Assembly: GCA_021399445.1 (NCBI GenBank)
Contig: JAJTUQ010000003.1
Location: 6,324,001-6,388,000, forward strand
Length of the DNA stretch: 64,000 bases
Source: Xylogone sp. PMI_703
Lineage: Eukaryota > Ascomycota > Leotiomycetes
Direction: 5' to 3'
The position numbers and the translations under genes are program-made. Below the pieces are notes generated by a model. That model saw only the letters and a list, made by a program, of their open reading frames with translations. It searched no databases and was not told where the DNA came from. Positions 54,801 to 64,000 of the stretch are shown here, one piece after another (position 1 is the stretch's first letter; every line of letters starts with the position of its first letter).

Positions 54801-55686
54801 GTTAATACTCTGATAAAATTGAACACAACAGAGGTTAAAGGAGCACAGAGCTAGTGCAATATAGTTAATGTGCTGGGAGTGAGAGGTAAATGGTGGTACA
54901 GTACATTCTAGCTTGGTACCGCTAGTTTAGATATGCGGGGGGATAGTTTCGATTAGTCAACTCGATAGCTAACAATACTTTACAATACACTGTCCAAGCA
55001 ATTAAAGAGAGTCACTGGTAGCTATTCTCTCATTAGCTTCCATGGAGGAAAAGATTGTCAGAAGCTTGAACGCGCTTATAGCTAATCCTTGACCGATGTC
55101 GGAGGTTCAATGATAGCGAATGAAATGAACATCTATGGAACACCCTTAAGAGATCAACCCAATAGTAATGTAATATATCCTAGAAAGCTGCTGGAAGCGC
55201 ATGCAACAGAGATTCTAAATAACTATTCGTAATCATGGTGAGCCTCCGGAGATCTTTCCATCTCTAGGTCCAAGTACCCTTCAAGTACACCCCGCATTCC
55301 CCGGATACCAAGGTATTGGACGTGAGAGTTGAAGCGGTGATGGGCGCCACCACACATATATCCGAGCTTAGGGGATCGGGATTACGTGTGGATCGGTGTA
55401 GATGTTCATTGGTCATTTCTACCTCATGCGTACCCCATCCTCCTTATCAGGGAGGACGTCTCAAGCTGCTCACTATATGGGACCTAGGAGCTGAGCAGCA
55501 ATTCATACAATTTCTCATCGCCTCGCGTAGGTAAGGATGGATACATGATTAAAGCCATATTGAAGTTAATTATTGACTCAAGTTCCCTTAGGAATTCAGC
55601 GTTATAACAAAAGGCTCAAAATAACAACATTTTATATATTCAGAGAGTGAAACAGCTTTACTTTTATATCCAACTTATGTTTCACA
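54801..55686. promoter_or_regulatory. Divergent promoter, dual-finger TF / EthD gene
   Basis: 886 bp without a supported gene. Contains an inverted CTCCGACAT (55096-55104) and TATCCGAGC at about 55359. Confidence 0.45.
55096..55104 (-). promoter_or_regulatory. Candidate element CTCCGACAT
   Basis: Minus-strand copy between the dual-finger TF and the EthD gene, about 300 bp from the TF start. Confidence 0.35.
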
Positions 55687-56001
55687 ATGGTCTACAACTC
55701 TACAGTTCTTTATCCAAACGACGAAGATGCGACCTTCGATCTCGAATACTATGTAAAGGTTCACATGCCCATAGTTCAGAATTCGTGGGGCAAGCATGGC
55801 TTGATAAGCTACCAGCTCATCAAGTACGATACTAGTTTCGATGGTTCTAAACGTTATAACCTTGGAGCGATCCTGACGTGGAAGAGCCAAGAGAGTATTA
55901 AACAGGCTGTTGCAAGTGAGGACGCGAAGGTAGTTTTCGAAGATGTTAGCAACTTCACTAACAGAAGGGCACACTTTTTGGTGGGAGAATTCGTGCCGTG
56001 A
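55687..56001 (+). CDS. EthD-family small protein
   Basis: Intronless, 104 residues. Matches the EthD ferredoxin-like dimeric alpha/beta-barrel fold: an N-terminal strand (VYNSTVLYPN), FDLEYYVKVHMPIVQNSWGKHGL with the conserved HMP, and a C-terminal DVSNFTNRRAHFLVGEFV. Length is normal for the family. EthD proteins act as small cyclases, decarboxylases, monooxygenase partners or accessory proteins in catabolic and polyketide pathways. Position beside the MDR reductase and the regulator suggests it works on the cluster's intermediate. The exact reaction is unknown. Confidence 0.9.
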   Translation: MVYNSTVLYPNDEDATFDLEYYVKVHMPIVQNSWGKHGLISYQLIKYDTSFDGSKRYNLGAILTWKSQESIKQAVASEDAKVVFEDVSNFTNRRAHFLVGEFVP

Positions 56002-56261
56002 TCCAGGTATTACCTTGAAGGACTTACCCCTTTTGATGGGGTACCTACAAATTAGTATTTCTAAGAAAAATCTAACAATTTCAAAGAAGATGCATTCTCT
56101 AAGTAGGCTGCATAGATTGAGAACAGCAAAATCCTTAAAAAGTGCAAATTAAATATACTAAAAGCTAATTGAGCTTTAACATGAGGTTGTATGCGCAAGT
56201 GGCGTTGCAACTATATTTAAGTATCTAGTTTCATAATTCATTTCTACAAATTTTCAGTAAG

Positions 56262-57378
56262 CTAACTGGAAGCAGCCTTTGGAGTCTCCGCTATTCGGTA
56301 GACAAGTTTCTTTCCACTAACAGCACCTGACTTCATAGCCTCTAAACCCTCTAGAACTCCCTGAAGACCACCAGGACGCACATCTAAGATGTGGGTTTTC
56401 AACTTTCTATCGGCTAGAAGGTTCTCTGTCAAAGCCATGAAACTCTTTGCAAAGACATAATCTTCTGGAGTGGCAGGAAATGGAGTCCCCCTCATACTAA
56501 AGTATTCCCCAAACATCGTATACATTACCGTGCTGGTTGATGGCACATCAGATCTTGGGCATTTTGTTGGCAAAATGCATCCGTATACACAGCCAGGATC
56601 GGTTGAGAGGGCATCAGCGCATATCTGTGCCGATTGCTCCTTACCAAATGTATCCCAAGCAAATTTGAGCGAATTTTGTGTGCGTTCTCTGATTTTTGAT
56701 CCGACATCAGGATCGCGATAATCGTATGCTTCTACGGCTCCAAGGCTTTTCGCCACATCAAAGTGCTTCTTTGAACAAAGTGTGATAACTGAATAGCCAG
56801 CTCTAGCATTATATTAGTTTAACAACAACTATAGCACTAGCTTGGGGTTAATTATCTTACAGGGTTGCAAACTGAATACCAAGAGCTCCAGTAGCCGTAC
56901 CGCCTCCATATATCAATGCATAAGTCTCAGATTTGACCGGGTTACTTGGCTGGTTCAACTTGAGAGCTTTTTGAAATAGTCCTTGTCCACAAGTAATGGA
57001 GCCAAGACTAACAGTGGCTGCTTCCTCAAAACTAAGATGTGCAGGCTTTTTCATAAGGGTGTCGCCCTTGGCGACAATATATTCGGCATAAGCACCATCT
57101 TCGGGTTGCTCGGGGTTTCCCCCATGTGCCACGCCCATTACCTCGTCTCCTTTTCTAAAAGCCTTAGTAACTTTCGGACCAACAGCTTCTACGACTCCTG
57201 AGAAGTCACAGCCGAGGAGATTCCCATCACTTGCAATACCAAAGGCGGCATGCTTCCAATCTGTAGGATTGCAAGCCACAGCAACTGTTTTCACAAGAAC
57301 GTAGTCATCTCGTAGATTGGGCAATGGATGGCTGTCGACGAGGACAGGGGTCTTATCTTTAACTACAATTGCCTTCAT
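56262..57378 (-). CDS. MDR enoyl-reductase-like oxidoreductase (ToxD-type)
   Basis: Two exons joined at QFATL|AGYSVITLCSKKH (intron about 56780-56860). The GroES domain holds VACNPTDWKHAAF and GCDFSGVVEAVG; the Rossmann domain holds YGGGTATGALGIQFA. The protein lacks the catalytic and structural zinc cysteines, as in the trans-acting enoyl reductases of fungal clusters (ToxD, LovC-like) and quinone reductases. It uses NADPH to reduce an activated C=C bond. No PKS is visible here, so it more likely acts on a free small molecule. It shares an intergenic region with the MFS gene. Confidence 0.9.
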
Positions 57379-57845
57379 TGTTAAATTTAATTCTGCTGAA
57401 AGTATGGGAGCGATTTCTTGGACTTTTATTTTTATTCTTTATTCCCCTAAAATTTATGGCATATGTTTGAGGTGTCACACTGAGAGCCGATTCATTCAGA
57501 AATCTTAGCCCGATAAATCCACAGCGATCTCCGAAGGCTCGGGAATATTAACTTCAAAAGCGCCTCCTAATTTCGGGATATTGTTAGGCTCTCGTTTCTC
57601 CACAAGAGTCTAATTTAGTGAATGCGGGGGAACATAGGCCTGGGGTTTGAACGTGGAGATGATGTTCTAGAGTATTAAAGAAGTGAAAAGGACCAGGGTC
57701 AAGGTGTTAGAAAAATCCTTTGTTTTCACATCTCAGTTCCAGTATTTATCAAATCAAGAGAGAATACGTGGTACTTGGTACCTGAACTGCTGAACCTTGT
57801 TGCATAAAACCATATATGGTTTTATCGACTTAGTAACATCTGAAA
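57379..57845. promoter_or_regulatory. Divergent promoter, MDR reductase / MFS transporter
   Basis: 467 bp. Contains ATCTCCGA at 57527-57534, related to the CTCCGA words at other genes of this cluster. Confidence 0.45.
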
Positions 57846-59723
57846 ATGGTGGAATTAAAAGCTCTCGATGATATTGAGCACGTGCATGGAACATATCAGT
57901 TGATTGCCCGTTAATAGCTTCCCCCTTATATGGTATTGGTGATAAACTAATTAGTTTTTAGAGAATGGAGAACTTCAGTACAAGAAAGGTACCGACGTTG
58001 TGCTCGTCCCACAGCCGAAACTGAACGATCCGAATGATCCACTGGTAGGTTTAGAAGCATAAGTTCAGCGAGGAATACTCACTAGTTAATCCCCTAATAG
58101 AACTGGCCAATGTGGAAAAGACTCGGAGCCCTCCATTCAGTTCTCATGTTCACTAGCTTCTGTAACTTTTCCGTCATCGGGCTTGCTCCAGGCTTTGGTC
58201 AACTTGCTGAAGAATTCAATCTCAATAGCAATGAATTGACTTGGCTGATTTCTGCTCCCAATATCGGTCAGTTTCTCGGCTGCTTCGCATTTGCGCCATT
58301 AGCAAACACAGTTGGAAGGCGCCCCATTTGGCTTGGGTGCGCGTTGATATTCTTGATCGGCAATATTTGGGCCGCATCAGCCAAATCTTACGCTTCTCTC
58401 ATGGTTGCTCGAATCGTTACTGCTTCAGCCGGTGAGTGAGATATCCAGAAGATAAATTGAGCACCAGAGAATTGATTATCAATAGGAGGCGCCCCTGAAC
58501 CTCTTGGCGTGATCACATTACACGATCTTTTTTTCTTGCATGAGAGAGGTTTACAAGCGAGTATTCAAACTCAATGGTTAACACTAGGTGCAACGCTGGC
58601 TCCTGTCATCTGTGGATTCCTAGTTGAAGCTAAAGGCTGGCGCTGGTTTCACTGGCTCACTGCAATTCTAGCCGCACTGGATCTGGTTCTCATCTTCTTG
58701 TTTTCTGCCGAAACTCGATACAAGAGAAATTATCAAGATGCTTTCGACGTTGTGCATGCTCAGACTGAGACTAGTGCAGTTCCAGAATCTAAAGAAGTCC
58801 AGGCTTTAGAAATTGAAAATATCGCATCGGCCCCAATATCATCGCGAAAGAGCAATTCTGATATCCAAATAAAAGCCACATACATTGGCTCTTTAAAGCC
58901 ATGGTCTTCCATCAACAAGAAAGACAGCACAATTGCTGCTTACTACAGGCCATGGGCACTTCTGAACTTTTTTTCTGTATCGTGGGGAGTAGTCGCCTTT
59001 GCTTTGCATGTAACCTGGTATGTTCTTTGCACCCTTATTTGATGGGAAAGTTTGCATAACTCTTTCTAGTCTGGTGATTGTGACAGAAACTATCCCTTTA
59101 TACACCTCCGTGGCCCCCTACAACTTCTCAAGCAGTGCACAAGGCCTAACATTCATATCTACTACTGTCGGAACCATTATCGGTGCTTTAATCTGTGGTA
59201 AGCCCAACGACTGGCTTGGTCGGTTTTGGGCGACGCGAAACAATGGAGTTTTCGAGCCGGAAATGCGACTTCCTTTCATGCTTGTTCCCCAGCTTTTCGT
59301 CACAGTTGGCTTAGTTATCTATGGTGTCGGATTTCACAACTCTTACCATTGGATTATACCTCTTATCGGAAATGCCTTTATAGGCAGCGGAATTGCTGGA
59401 ACTGGCTCGGTCCTTCAGCCTTATCTGATGGACAGTTACCCAGCCGTTGTTAATGATGCACTGATTGTAAGTCCTAGATGTAATTTCATATATTTGTTTA
59501 TACTAGTACTAACATTTACGAGATATTCAATGGTCTAAAACAAATTATCGTCACTGGTGTCAGTTTCGCTATGGGTCCCTGGCTCGACCGTAATGGAACA
59601 GTTACTGTCTTCTGCATACTTGCTGCGTTGGTTTTTGTGGTTGATTGTGGCTGGATCGTCATCTTTTTCTGGGGAAAGAAATTAAGAAAACGTGACAGTA
59701 ATATGAAGATATTTTTCTTTTGA
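57846..59723 (+). CDS. MFS transporter, DHA1-like
   Basis: Multi-exon gene. A short 5' exon (MVELKALDDIEH) is followed by NGELQYKKGTDVVLV and NDPNDPLNWPMWKRLGALHSV, the classic entry to DHA1-type fungal permeases. Further segments: FAPLANTVGRRPIWLGCALIF (signature loop A), ITLHDLFFLHERG, a large cytosolic loop between TM6 and TM7 (DAFDVVHAQTETS to SLKPWSSINKKD), GKPNDWLGRFWATRNNG, and a last exon ending GKKLRKRDSNMKIFFF. Donor and acceptor of the first intron are ambiguous. Like the transporter at the left edge of the window it has the NDPLNWP and FFLHERG motifs. It probably imports the cluster substrate or exports a product. Confidence 0.88.
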
Positions 59724-60519
59724 GCTAGATATGTAATGCTATCGCAGTTCGACAGAGCATTAGCATACGTATGTAGAATGTTAACAGACTTGTGGAAATG
59801 ACCAAAATATGGAACCACAATCTTGAGTCATGGATGAAGATGTAGTAGTTGCAATGCATGTAGTAGACTATCTTTATACAATTCTCAAAACTCCAATCTT
59901 AGGCCACCCAACACACCTAAGGTTAGGGCGATATATTCGTGCCAGTATGCATTAAGTATTTCCCGGTCAGCAAATGTGCTTAGGCAGATGTGGTTCAGTT
60001 CCCTACATCTTAATCTACCGTGAATTTTAAGCGGTATATTTAGTAAAGTTTGCCTTGAGCCTAGTTGAACAAATTAACCAAATATTGTTTAAAGTTATTC
60101 GGCTTCTGGTTGGATGATCGAGTATTCTTTGCTTAACAAAATCATTTGCCGATATTCCGTAATTCTCGGAATTAACTATAATCGTTTGATTTTAAATTGC
60201 TCGGCTTCGAGACGGGGATATTACCACGGTGTGTTTCCAAGCTGTACCACCTTCCTACCGATGTGCACTCCACTAATATCTCCGAGCCTAATACCAGATT
60301 CGTTCAGGTGAATTATGCGGATTTCGCAGGATACCTCGATTTCAGAAACCGAATTAAAACCCACCAAAGCAAATTTACGATCGGAGTACAGTTGTGGTAT
60401 AGAGTTTGAAGCTACTAGGTAAGCAAGAAGCATTTATAAATGAGCTTGCGTGTTTGAATTCATTATTATGGTAACTGTAGCTCGAATCTTCCGCTCTACA
60501 GCTATTAGAGTTCTAGAAA
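59724..60519. promoter_or_regulatory. Intergenic, promoter of glyoxalase gene
   Basis: 796 bp, AT-rich. No supported gene. Contains ATCTCCGA at 60278-60285, about 240 bp upstream of the VOC start. Confidence 0.45.
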
Positions 60520-61233
60520 ATGGCCAATCCTAACCCAAACGCAGATTCATCGCCCTTTGAATGGGGAAAACTCAGCATAGGTGGCAATCATGACGATCCT
60601 CCCTTACCCGAAGATGACCCTACCGTTGGTATTAGAATGAATCATTGCATGCTACGGGTTCGCGATCCTAAGAAATCTCTATTCTTCTACATGAACCTTA
60701 TGGGTATGCGTACGATATTTACTATTAATGCTGGCCCCATGACAACTTATTACCTCACTCATCCACAGACACCAGAACACCGTGCAGATTTGTCCAAATT
60801 TAGCGCCGAAACAGCTTTAAGAACAGCACATACATCTGGATTATTAGAGCTCATGCATATTCACGGATCTGAAAAACAGCCAGAAGGGTATTACCAAGGC
60901 ACTGGTAACAATGTTCCTGCTCTTGGTTTTGGACACCTGGGTTTTACTGTACCGGATGTCGCTGCTACGGTAAAGCGACTGGAGGAGCATGGCGTGAAGG
61001 TTTTCAAACCTCTAGGAGTGTCGGATAGAGCCACTCTACCAATAACTGACTGGGAAATTGAGAAAGGTGTCGGATTGGGAGATGAAGCCGGCCTTGCGCC
61101 CGAATTCAATAGAATAGTTGAGACATTTGTTCACGTATTTGATCCGGTAGGTAAATTTATCGCTTTGAAGAATTCTAGCTTATGCAGGCCAAAAGGATGG
61201 GTATATAATAGAGATTATCCCACAGAAACGTGA
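60520..61233 (+). CDS. Glyoxalase I-like VOC protein
   Basis: Intronless, 237 residues. Resembles lactoylglutathione lyase: MNHCMLRVRDPKKSLFFYMNLMGM (first ligand His), TSGLLELMHIHG (Glu), GFGHLGFTVPDV (His). The position usually held by the last metal-binding Glu (DPDGYWIEI in GLO1) reads DPVGKFIALK here, so the fourth ligand is absent. An N-terminal extension of about 38 residues is rich in Asp and Pro. The protein may therefore be a VOC enzyme with a different reaction, or may use another ligand. Cytosolic by appearance. Its cluster position suggests action on a small aldehyde, thiol adduct or ring-cleavage product. Confidence 0.85.
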   Translation: MANPNPNADSSPFEWGKLSIGGNHDDPPLPEDDPTVGIRMNHCMLRVRDPKKSLFFYMNLMGMRTIFTINAGPMTTYYLTHPQTPEHRADLSKFSAETALRTAHTSGLLELMHIHGSEKQPEGYYQGTGNNVPALGFGHLGFTVPDVAATVKRLEEHGVKVFKPLGVSDRATLPITDWEIEKGVGLGDEAGLAPEFNRIVETFVHVFDPVGKFIALKNSSLCRPKGWVYNRDYPTET

Positions 61234-61979
61234 TTGGCATGAGAAAAGCTTGAGGGATGAGGGGAAATAGTGTCTCGGTTTCAAATACCGATGTCAAGGA
61301 TCATGGACACAGGATGACTTTACTCAATATCATTTGTTCACGCCTACTGTGGGGCTTACGGCAAGGCTTACGGTAATACGGCAAGCACGAACGCTTACAA
61401 TAAGCCTACATTGCAGGCCTATAAGTATGGCCTGTACTTGACCACTATGTGTAGTCAATTTACTATTTCAATTAAGATTGTCCTTCATGAAGCCGAATAC
61501 GGTTATTCCATAACTTTCCAATGTTATTATTAGACTAGAATCTCACAGCCAGACAAAAGACTATTCTTTAACATGTGCCTTCCGATCCACACTGAGTTCC
61601 GAGCCCCGGTGCATAGGCGGGGAAGCTAGGGATGCCTAGGCAAAAGGAACATGACTGAGCGAAATCAAAGATTTTAGATTGTTTATGATGTCGGAGTTGA
61701 AGGGGCTTGAAACACCCGCGCTTACTTACGATCTGAAAGCTATTGGCTGAGACTTTACAAAGAAAATAAAATAAAGAATTAGCGTCCGGCGTTAAAGCAT
61801 ACTAGTAAAGAATAAATACAAGAGATTGCATCGACAAGCTAGAATGGCGCAAGTTCGCGGTTGCATAACAAGATTCTCCTTGAATGAATTCTCTTCAATT
61901 GCCCTTCGTCTTTCAACCTGTATAGGTATTACTACGTGATTTAACCTGCCCTAACAAACTTAGAATTCAAGAAGGAAGA
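61234..61979. promoter_or_regulatory. Intergenic, promoter of SDR gene
   Basis: 746 bp; no supported gene. Inverted CTCCGACAT at 61688-61696, about 285 bp upstream of the SDR start. GGCTTACGG-type direct repeats (CTTACGGCAAGGCTTACGG) lie near 61356-61376. Confidence 0.45.
61688..61696 (-). promoter_or_regulatory. Candidate element CTCCGACAT
   Basis: Minus-strand copy upstream of the SDR gene. Confidence 0.35.
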
Positions 61980-62960
61980 ATGTCTCATCGAGCAATGTAA
62001 GTCAAGCTTCCATACAGAGGTATTTGGATAAAATAGGAGTGGATACTGATTCAAATAATAGATTTGTTAGTGGTGCCAATGGAGGCATTGGCTTCAGCAT
62101 CGTACGACAGCTTCTTGCAAAGCCTATTGAGACTGTAGCCCTCGTAGTAGCAGTAGACTTATATAATAACCATCTACGAACCCTATTACCTCAATATAGC
62201 GACAGACTCGAGATCATCACTGGAGATATCAGTGAGCGAATTATTAGTAAAAAGGGCATTGATGCTGCCATCTCCAGAGTAGGACACTTAGACTCAATTA
62301 TATTGAATGCAGGAGTTCAAGGGCCGGTAGGATCTTTACAAGATGTCGATGTAGAGGCTTGGAAAAAGTGTTTTGACATTAACTTTTTCTCACTTATTCA
62401 TACTGTAAGCATTAAAACAAGGAATTATGAGTTATAAAGCACATGAATTATTTTAGCTTTTATTATACTAACGCGATATCAGATTCAAGTCGCAGCTCCC
62501 CATCTTAAAAAATCGAAGGGTTCTATTATCATGACCACTAGCGGTATTTCTCTCGGTCCATTTCCGGAATTGGGAGCATATGGTTCTTCAAAGGCGGCGA
62601 TGAATTATCTGAATTTATGTTGGCAAAAGGAGGATCATGATATACGAAGTGTTTGCATCAGGCCTGGAATTGTTGATACAGGCATGCAAAACGACGTACG
62701 GAATGAATGTAAGTTTTGAAGTACCTTAGCTTACCCTATAATCTTGGGTAACTGATTACTAAATGGACTCAATGCCAACAGTCAGGGATGTATTGCCTAA
62801 AATGACTTACGATTGGCTAAAAAGAGTCTATGATCGAGGCGAATTACTGAAGCCGGAACAACCAGCTAAAACATTTGTACAATTCGCTGTCTATGGTATT
62901 CCCAATGACATGAAATCTACCATTGTCGATTGGAATGACGACGGAATCATTTTCAACTGA
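61980..62960 (+). CDS. Short-chain dehydrogenase/reductase
   Basis: Four exons (61980-61996, 62062-62404, 62483-62708, 62782-62960) sum to 765 nt, 254 residues. The cofactor motif SGANGGIG is completed by splicing the 17-nt first exon (MSHRA|IFVSGANGG). LNAG, catalytic Ser in IIMTTSGISLG and YGSSKAAM complete the SDR active site; RPGIVDTGM is the usual cofactor-adjacent loop. It resembles fungal cytosolic SDRs such as YIR035C/IRC24-type sepiapterin-reductase-like enzymes. The substrate is probably the small molecule handled by the neighbouring VOC protein and monooxygenase. Confidence 0.88.
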
Positions 62961-63530
62961 GAGGCCGAAATGTTTGGATCGCAAAAACTATAAAATTAGC
63001 ATAGTTAAGGGTAGCGCAATCAATTTGTCAGATCAATTAGCTGTGTGACGAATTCGGAACTATCTTGCCAAAATCGAGCGATTTAGGAATTCGTGAGAGG
63101 GCAAAACCTGTCCTCGGGCTATTCTGTGGTGTTTTCTGTTCTCTTGTTGCATGTTTCTAAAAAGAGATGGCTGTTTTTCAAGTTGGAGTTATCGGATAAT
63201 CTTGTGGATCTCCGACATGCCGAGTTCTGGACCGAGACTACGAGAGGATCATATCCGAACAGGCAGAGTAGGGTGAGACCTCTACTTGTGGCCAAAGTAG
63301 CACAAAGTTCCTAATTGTGAGCTTGGTAGAGATTCTCCGGGACTTTCAATTTAGTTTTACGTGTAGATAATAGCTTAACACTCCAGGAATAATCTAGCAT
63401 GTTGAGCTGAAAATTCTACGCCAGCTAATTTTTTCTAAGATTTATGTTGAGTGCTTGATGGTTTATGCCGGTATACTCACGAGAAGGTCGAACATAATAT
63501 TAGAGATACTTTGAACTTTAAAAAAGGCAC
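62961..63530. promoter_or_regulatory. Intergenic, promoter of monooxygenase gene
   Basis: 570 bp; contains CTCCGACAT at 63210-63218, about 310 bp upstream of the next start. The ORF at 63093-63314 shows no domain. Confidence 0.45.
63210..63218 (+). promoter_or_regulatory. Candidate element CTCCGACAT
   Basis: Plus-strand copy within ATCTCCGACATGCCGAG upstream of the monooxygenase. Confidence 0.35.
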
Positions 63531-64000
63531 ATGATGGGTTCTCTAGACAACGAAAAGAACGTATTTGAAACTCTTCCGGCTTCGTTTCCACGATCTATTA
63601 TCCCCAAAACATTTAACATAGATGACGCAATCAACTCCGTTGTTTGTCGTTTTCAATCGCTGGATGCCGACATACTTCTTGAGGATGCTATATGGCGAGA
63701 TTCGTATGCGCTTACAGGAACACTAAGAACGTTTTACACTTCCCAAACAATCATAGATGTCTGGAAACTTCTGGCCTCTAGCCATGGAGCTAAAGAGTTC
63801 AAAGCAGTACCTCGGTCTCACAATATTTTGAAACTTGGAGAAGATGTTGGTTGGGTAGAGACGCGAATTGAATTTAACACAATGAATCCTGGCACCAAGT
63901 GCTCTGGGTATTTGTCTTTGGTCCCAACTAAGGATGGTACTTGGAAAATTTGGGTTATGAGGACCATTTTAGAACAGATAGAAGGATATGGAGATGTTGA
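63531..64000 (+). CDS. Flavin monooxygenase with N-terminal NTF2-like domain (3' truncated by window)
   Basis: ATG at 63531 (or the adjacent one at 63534) opens a frame that runs to the right edge, 156 residues visible. The N-terminal pattern is that of fungal YUC/FMO-like FAD-binding monooxygenases preceded by a SnoaL/NTF2 domain: ETLPASFPRSIIPKTFNID, DAIWRDSYALTGTLRTFY, CSGYLSLVPTKDGTWKIWVM, and RTILEQIEGYGDVE. The FAD-binding GxGxxG would lie beyond the window. It should oxygenate or Baeyer-Villiger-oxidise a small substrate of this cluster. Identification is from the N-terminal domain only. Confidence 0.75.
   Translation, partial: MMGSLDNEKNVFETLPASFPRSIIPKTFNIDDAINSVVCRFQSLDADILLEDAIWRDSYALTGTLRTFYTSQTIIDVWKLLASSHGAKEFKAVPRSHNILKLGEDVGWVETRIEFNTMNPGTKCSGYLSLVPTKDGTWKIWVMRTILEQIEGYGDV

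Noticed and set aside
1..64000. tRNA, rRNA or CRISPR features
   Set aside because: Looked for B-box-like GTTCGANTC words and regular direct repeats by eye and found none convincing.

Overview
The window is nuclear DNA of a filamentous ascomycete, most likely a Eurotiomycete of the Aspergillus/Penicillium type. The reasons are genes on both strands with short (about 45-115 nt) GT-AG introns carrying CTRAC-type branch points, Zn2Cys6 and C2H2 regulators with fungal-specific domains, expanded MFS families, and typical fungal catabolic enzymes. I see no CRISPR array, operon, rRNA or tRNA gene. Gene models were built by hand from splice signals and frame continuity; where I give exon sums they divide by three.

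Region 1 (1-7.6 kb) holds an MFS transporter (cut by the left edge), a divergent Zn2Cys6 regulator, an FAD aromatic-type monooxygenase and a dienelactone-hydrolase-family enzyme. It looks like a small catabolic cluster for an aromatic or related compound. One lineage-specific protein (8.05-8.86 kb) follows.

Region 2 (9.9-31.7 kb) is a sugar-acid cluster. It opens with decayed genes: an orphan Zn2Cys6 first exon, a GH79 glycosidase with an in-frame stop before its nucleophile, and a quinone-oxidoreductase-like gene with an in-frame TAA. Intact genes follow: a C2H2/fungal_trans regulator, a KduD-type SDR, a galactonate-dehydratase-like enolase-superfamily enzyme, a DHDPS-family 2-keto-3-deoxy-acid aldolase, a ketopantoate-reductase-like enzyme, two anion:cation-symporter MFS permeases and a flavocytochrome b2. 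Together they read as uptake of an aldonic acid, dehydration to a 2-keto-3-deoxy acid and aldol cleavage to pyruvate plus an aldehyde. The motif CCCCACGCTA and close variants recur upstream of these genes and may be the operator of the resident C2H2 factor.

Region 3 (32.4-42.9 kb) has a small unknown protein, then UDP-glucose 6-dehydrogenase divergent from a TPT/DMT nucleotide-sugar transporter. A 3.8-kb gene-free stretch with GTAC-rich clusters follows.

Region 4 (42.9-51.3 kb) is the most interesting part: a regulated-cell-death-type locus. A 279-residue protein resembling fungal gasdermins lies tail-to-tail with a 910-residue protein that joins an N-terminal DUF7580-like region to an S8 subtilisin-like protease with an intact catalytic triad. 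This is the gasdermin/protease pairing known from het-Q1/het-Q2 of Podospora. A divergent 958-residue multi-zinc-finger protein with a beta-rich C-terminal domain lies next to the protease.

Region 5 (52-64 kb) is a cluster led by a dual C2H2 plus Zn2Cys6 regulator, with an EthD protein, an MDR enoyl-reductase-type enzyme, an MFS transporter, a glyoxalase/VOC protein lacking one expected metal ligand, an SDR and an NTF2-headed flavin monooxygenase cut by the right edge. It has no PKS or NRPS in view. The 9-mer CTCCGACAT occurs three times in its intergenic regions.
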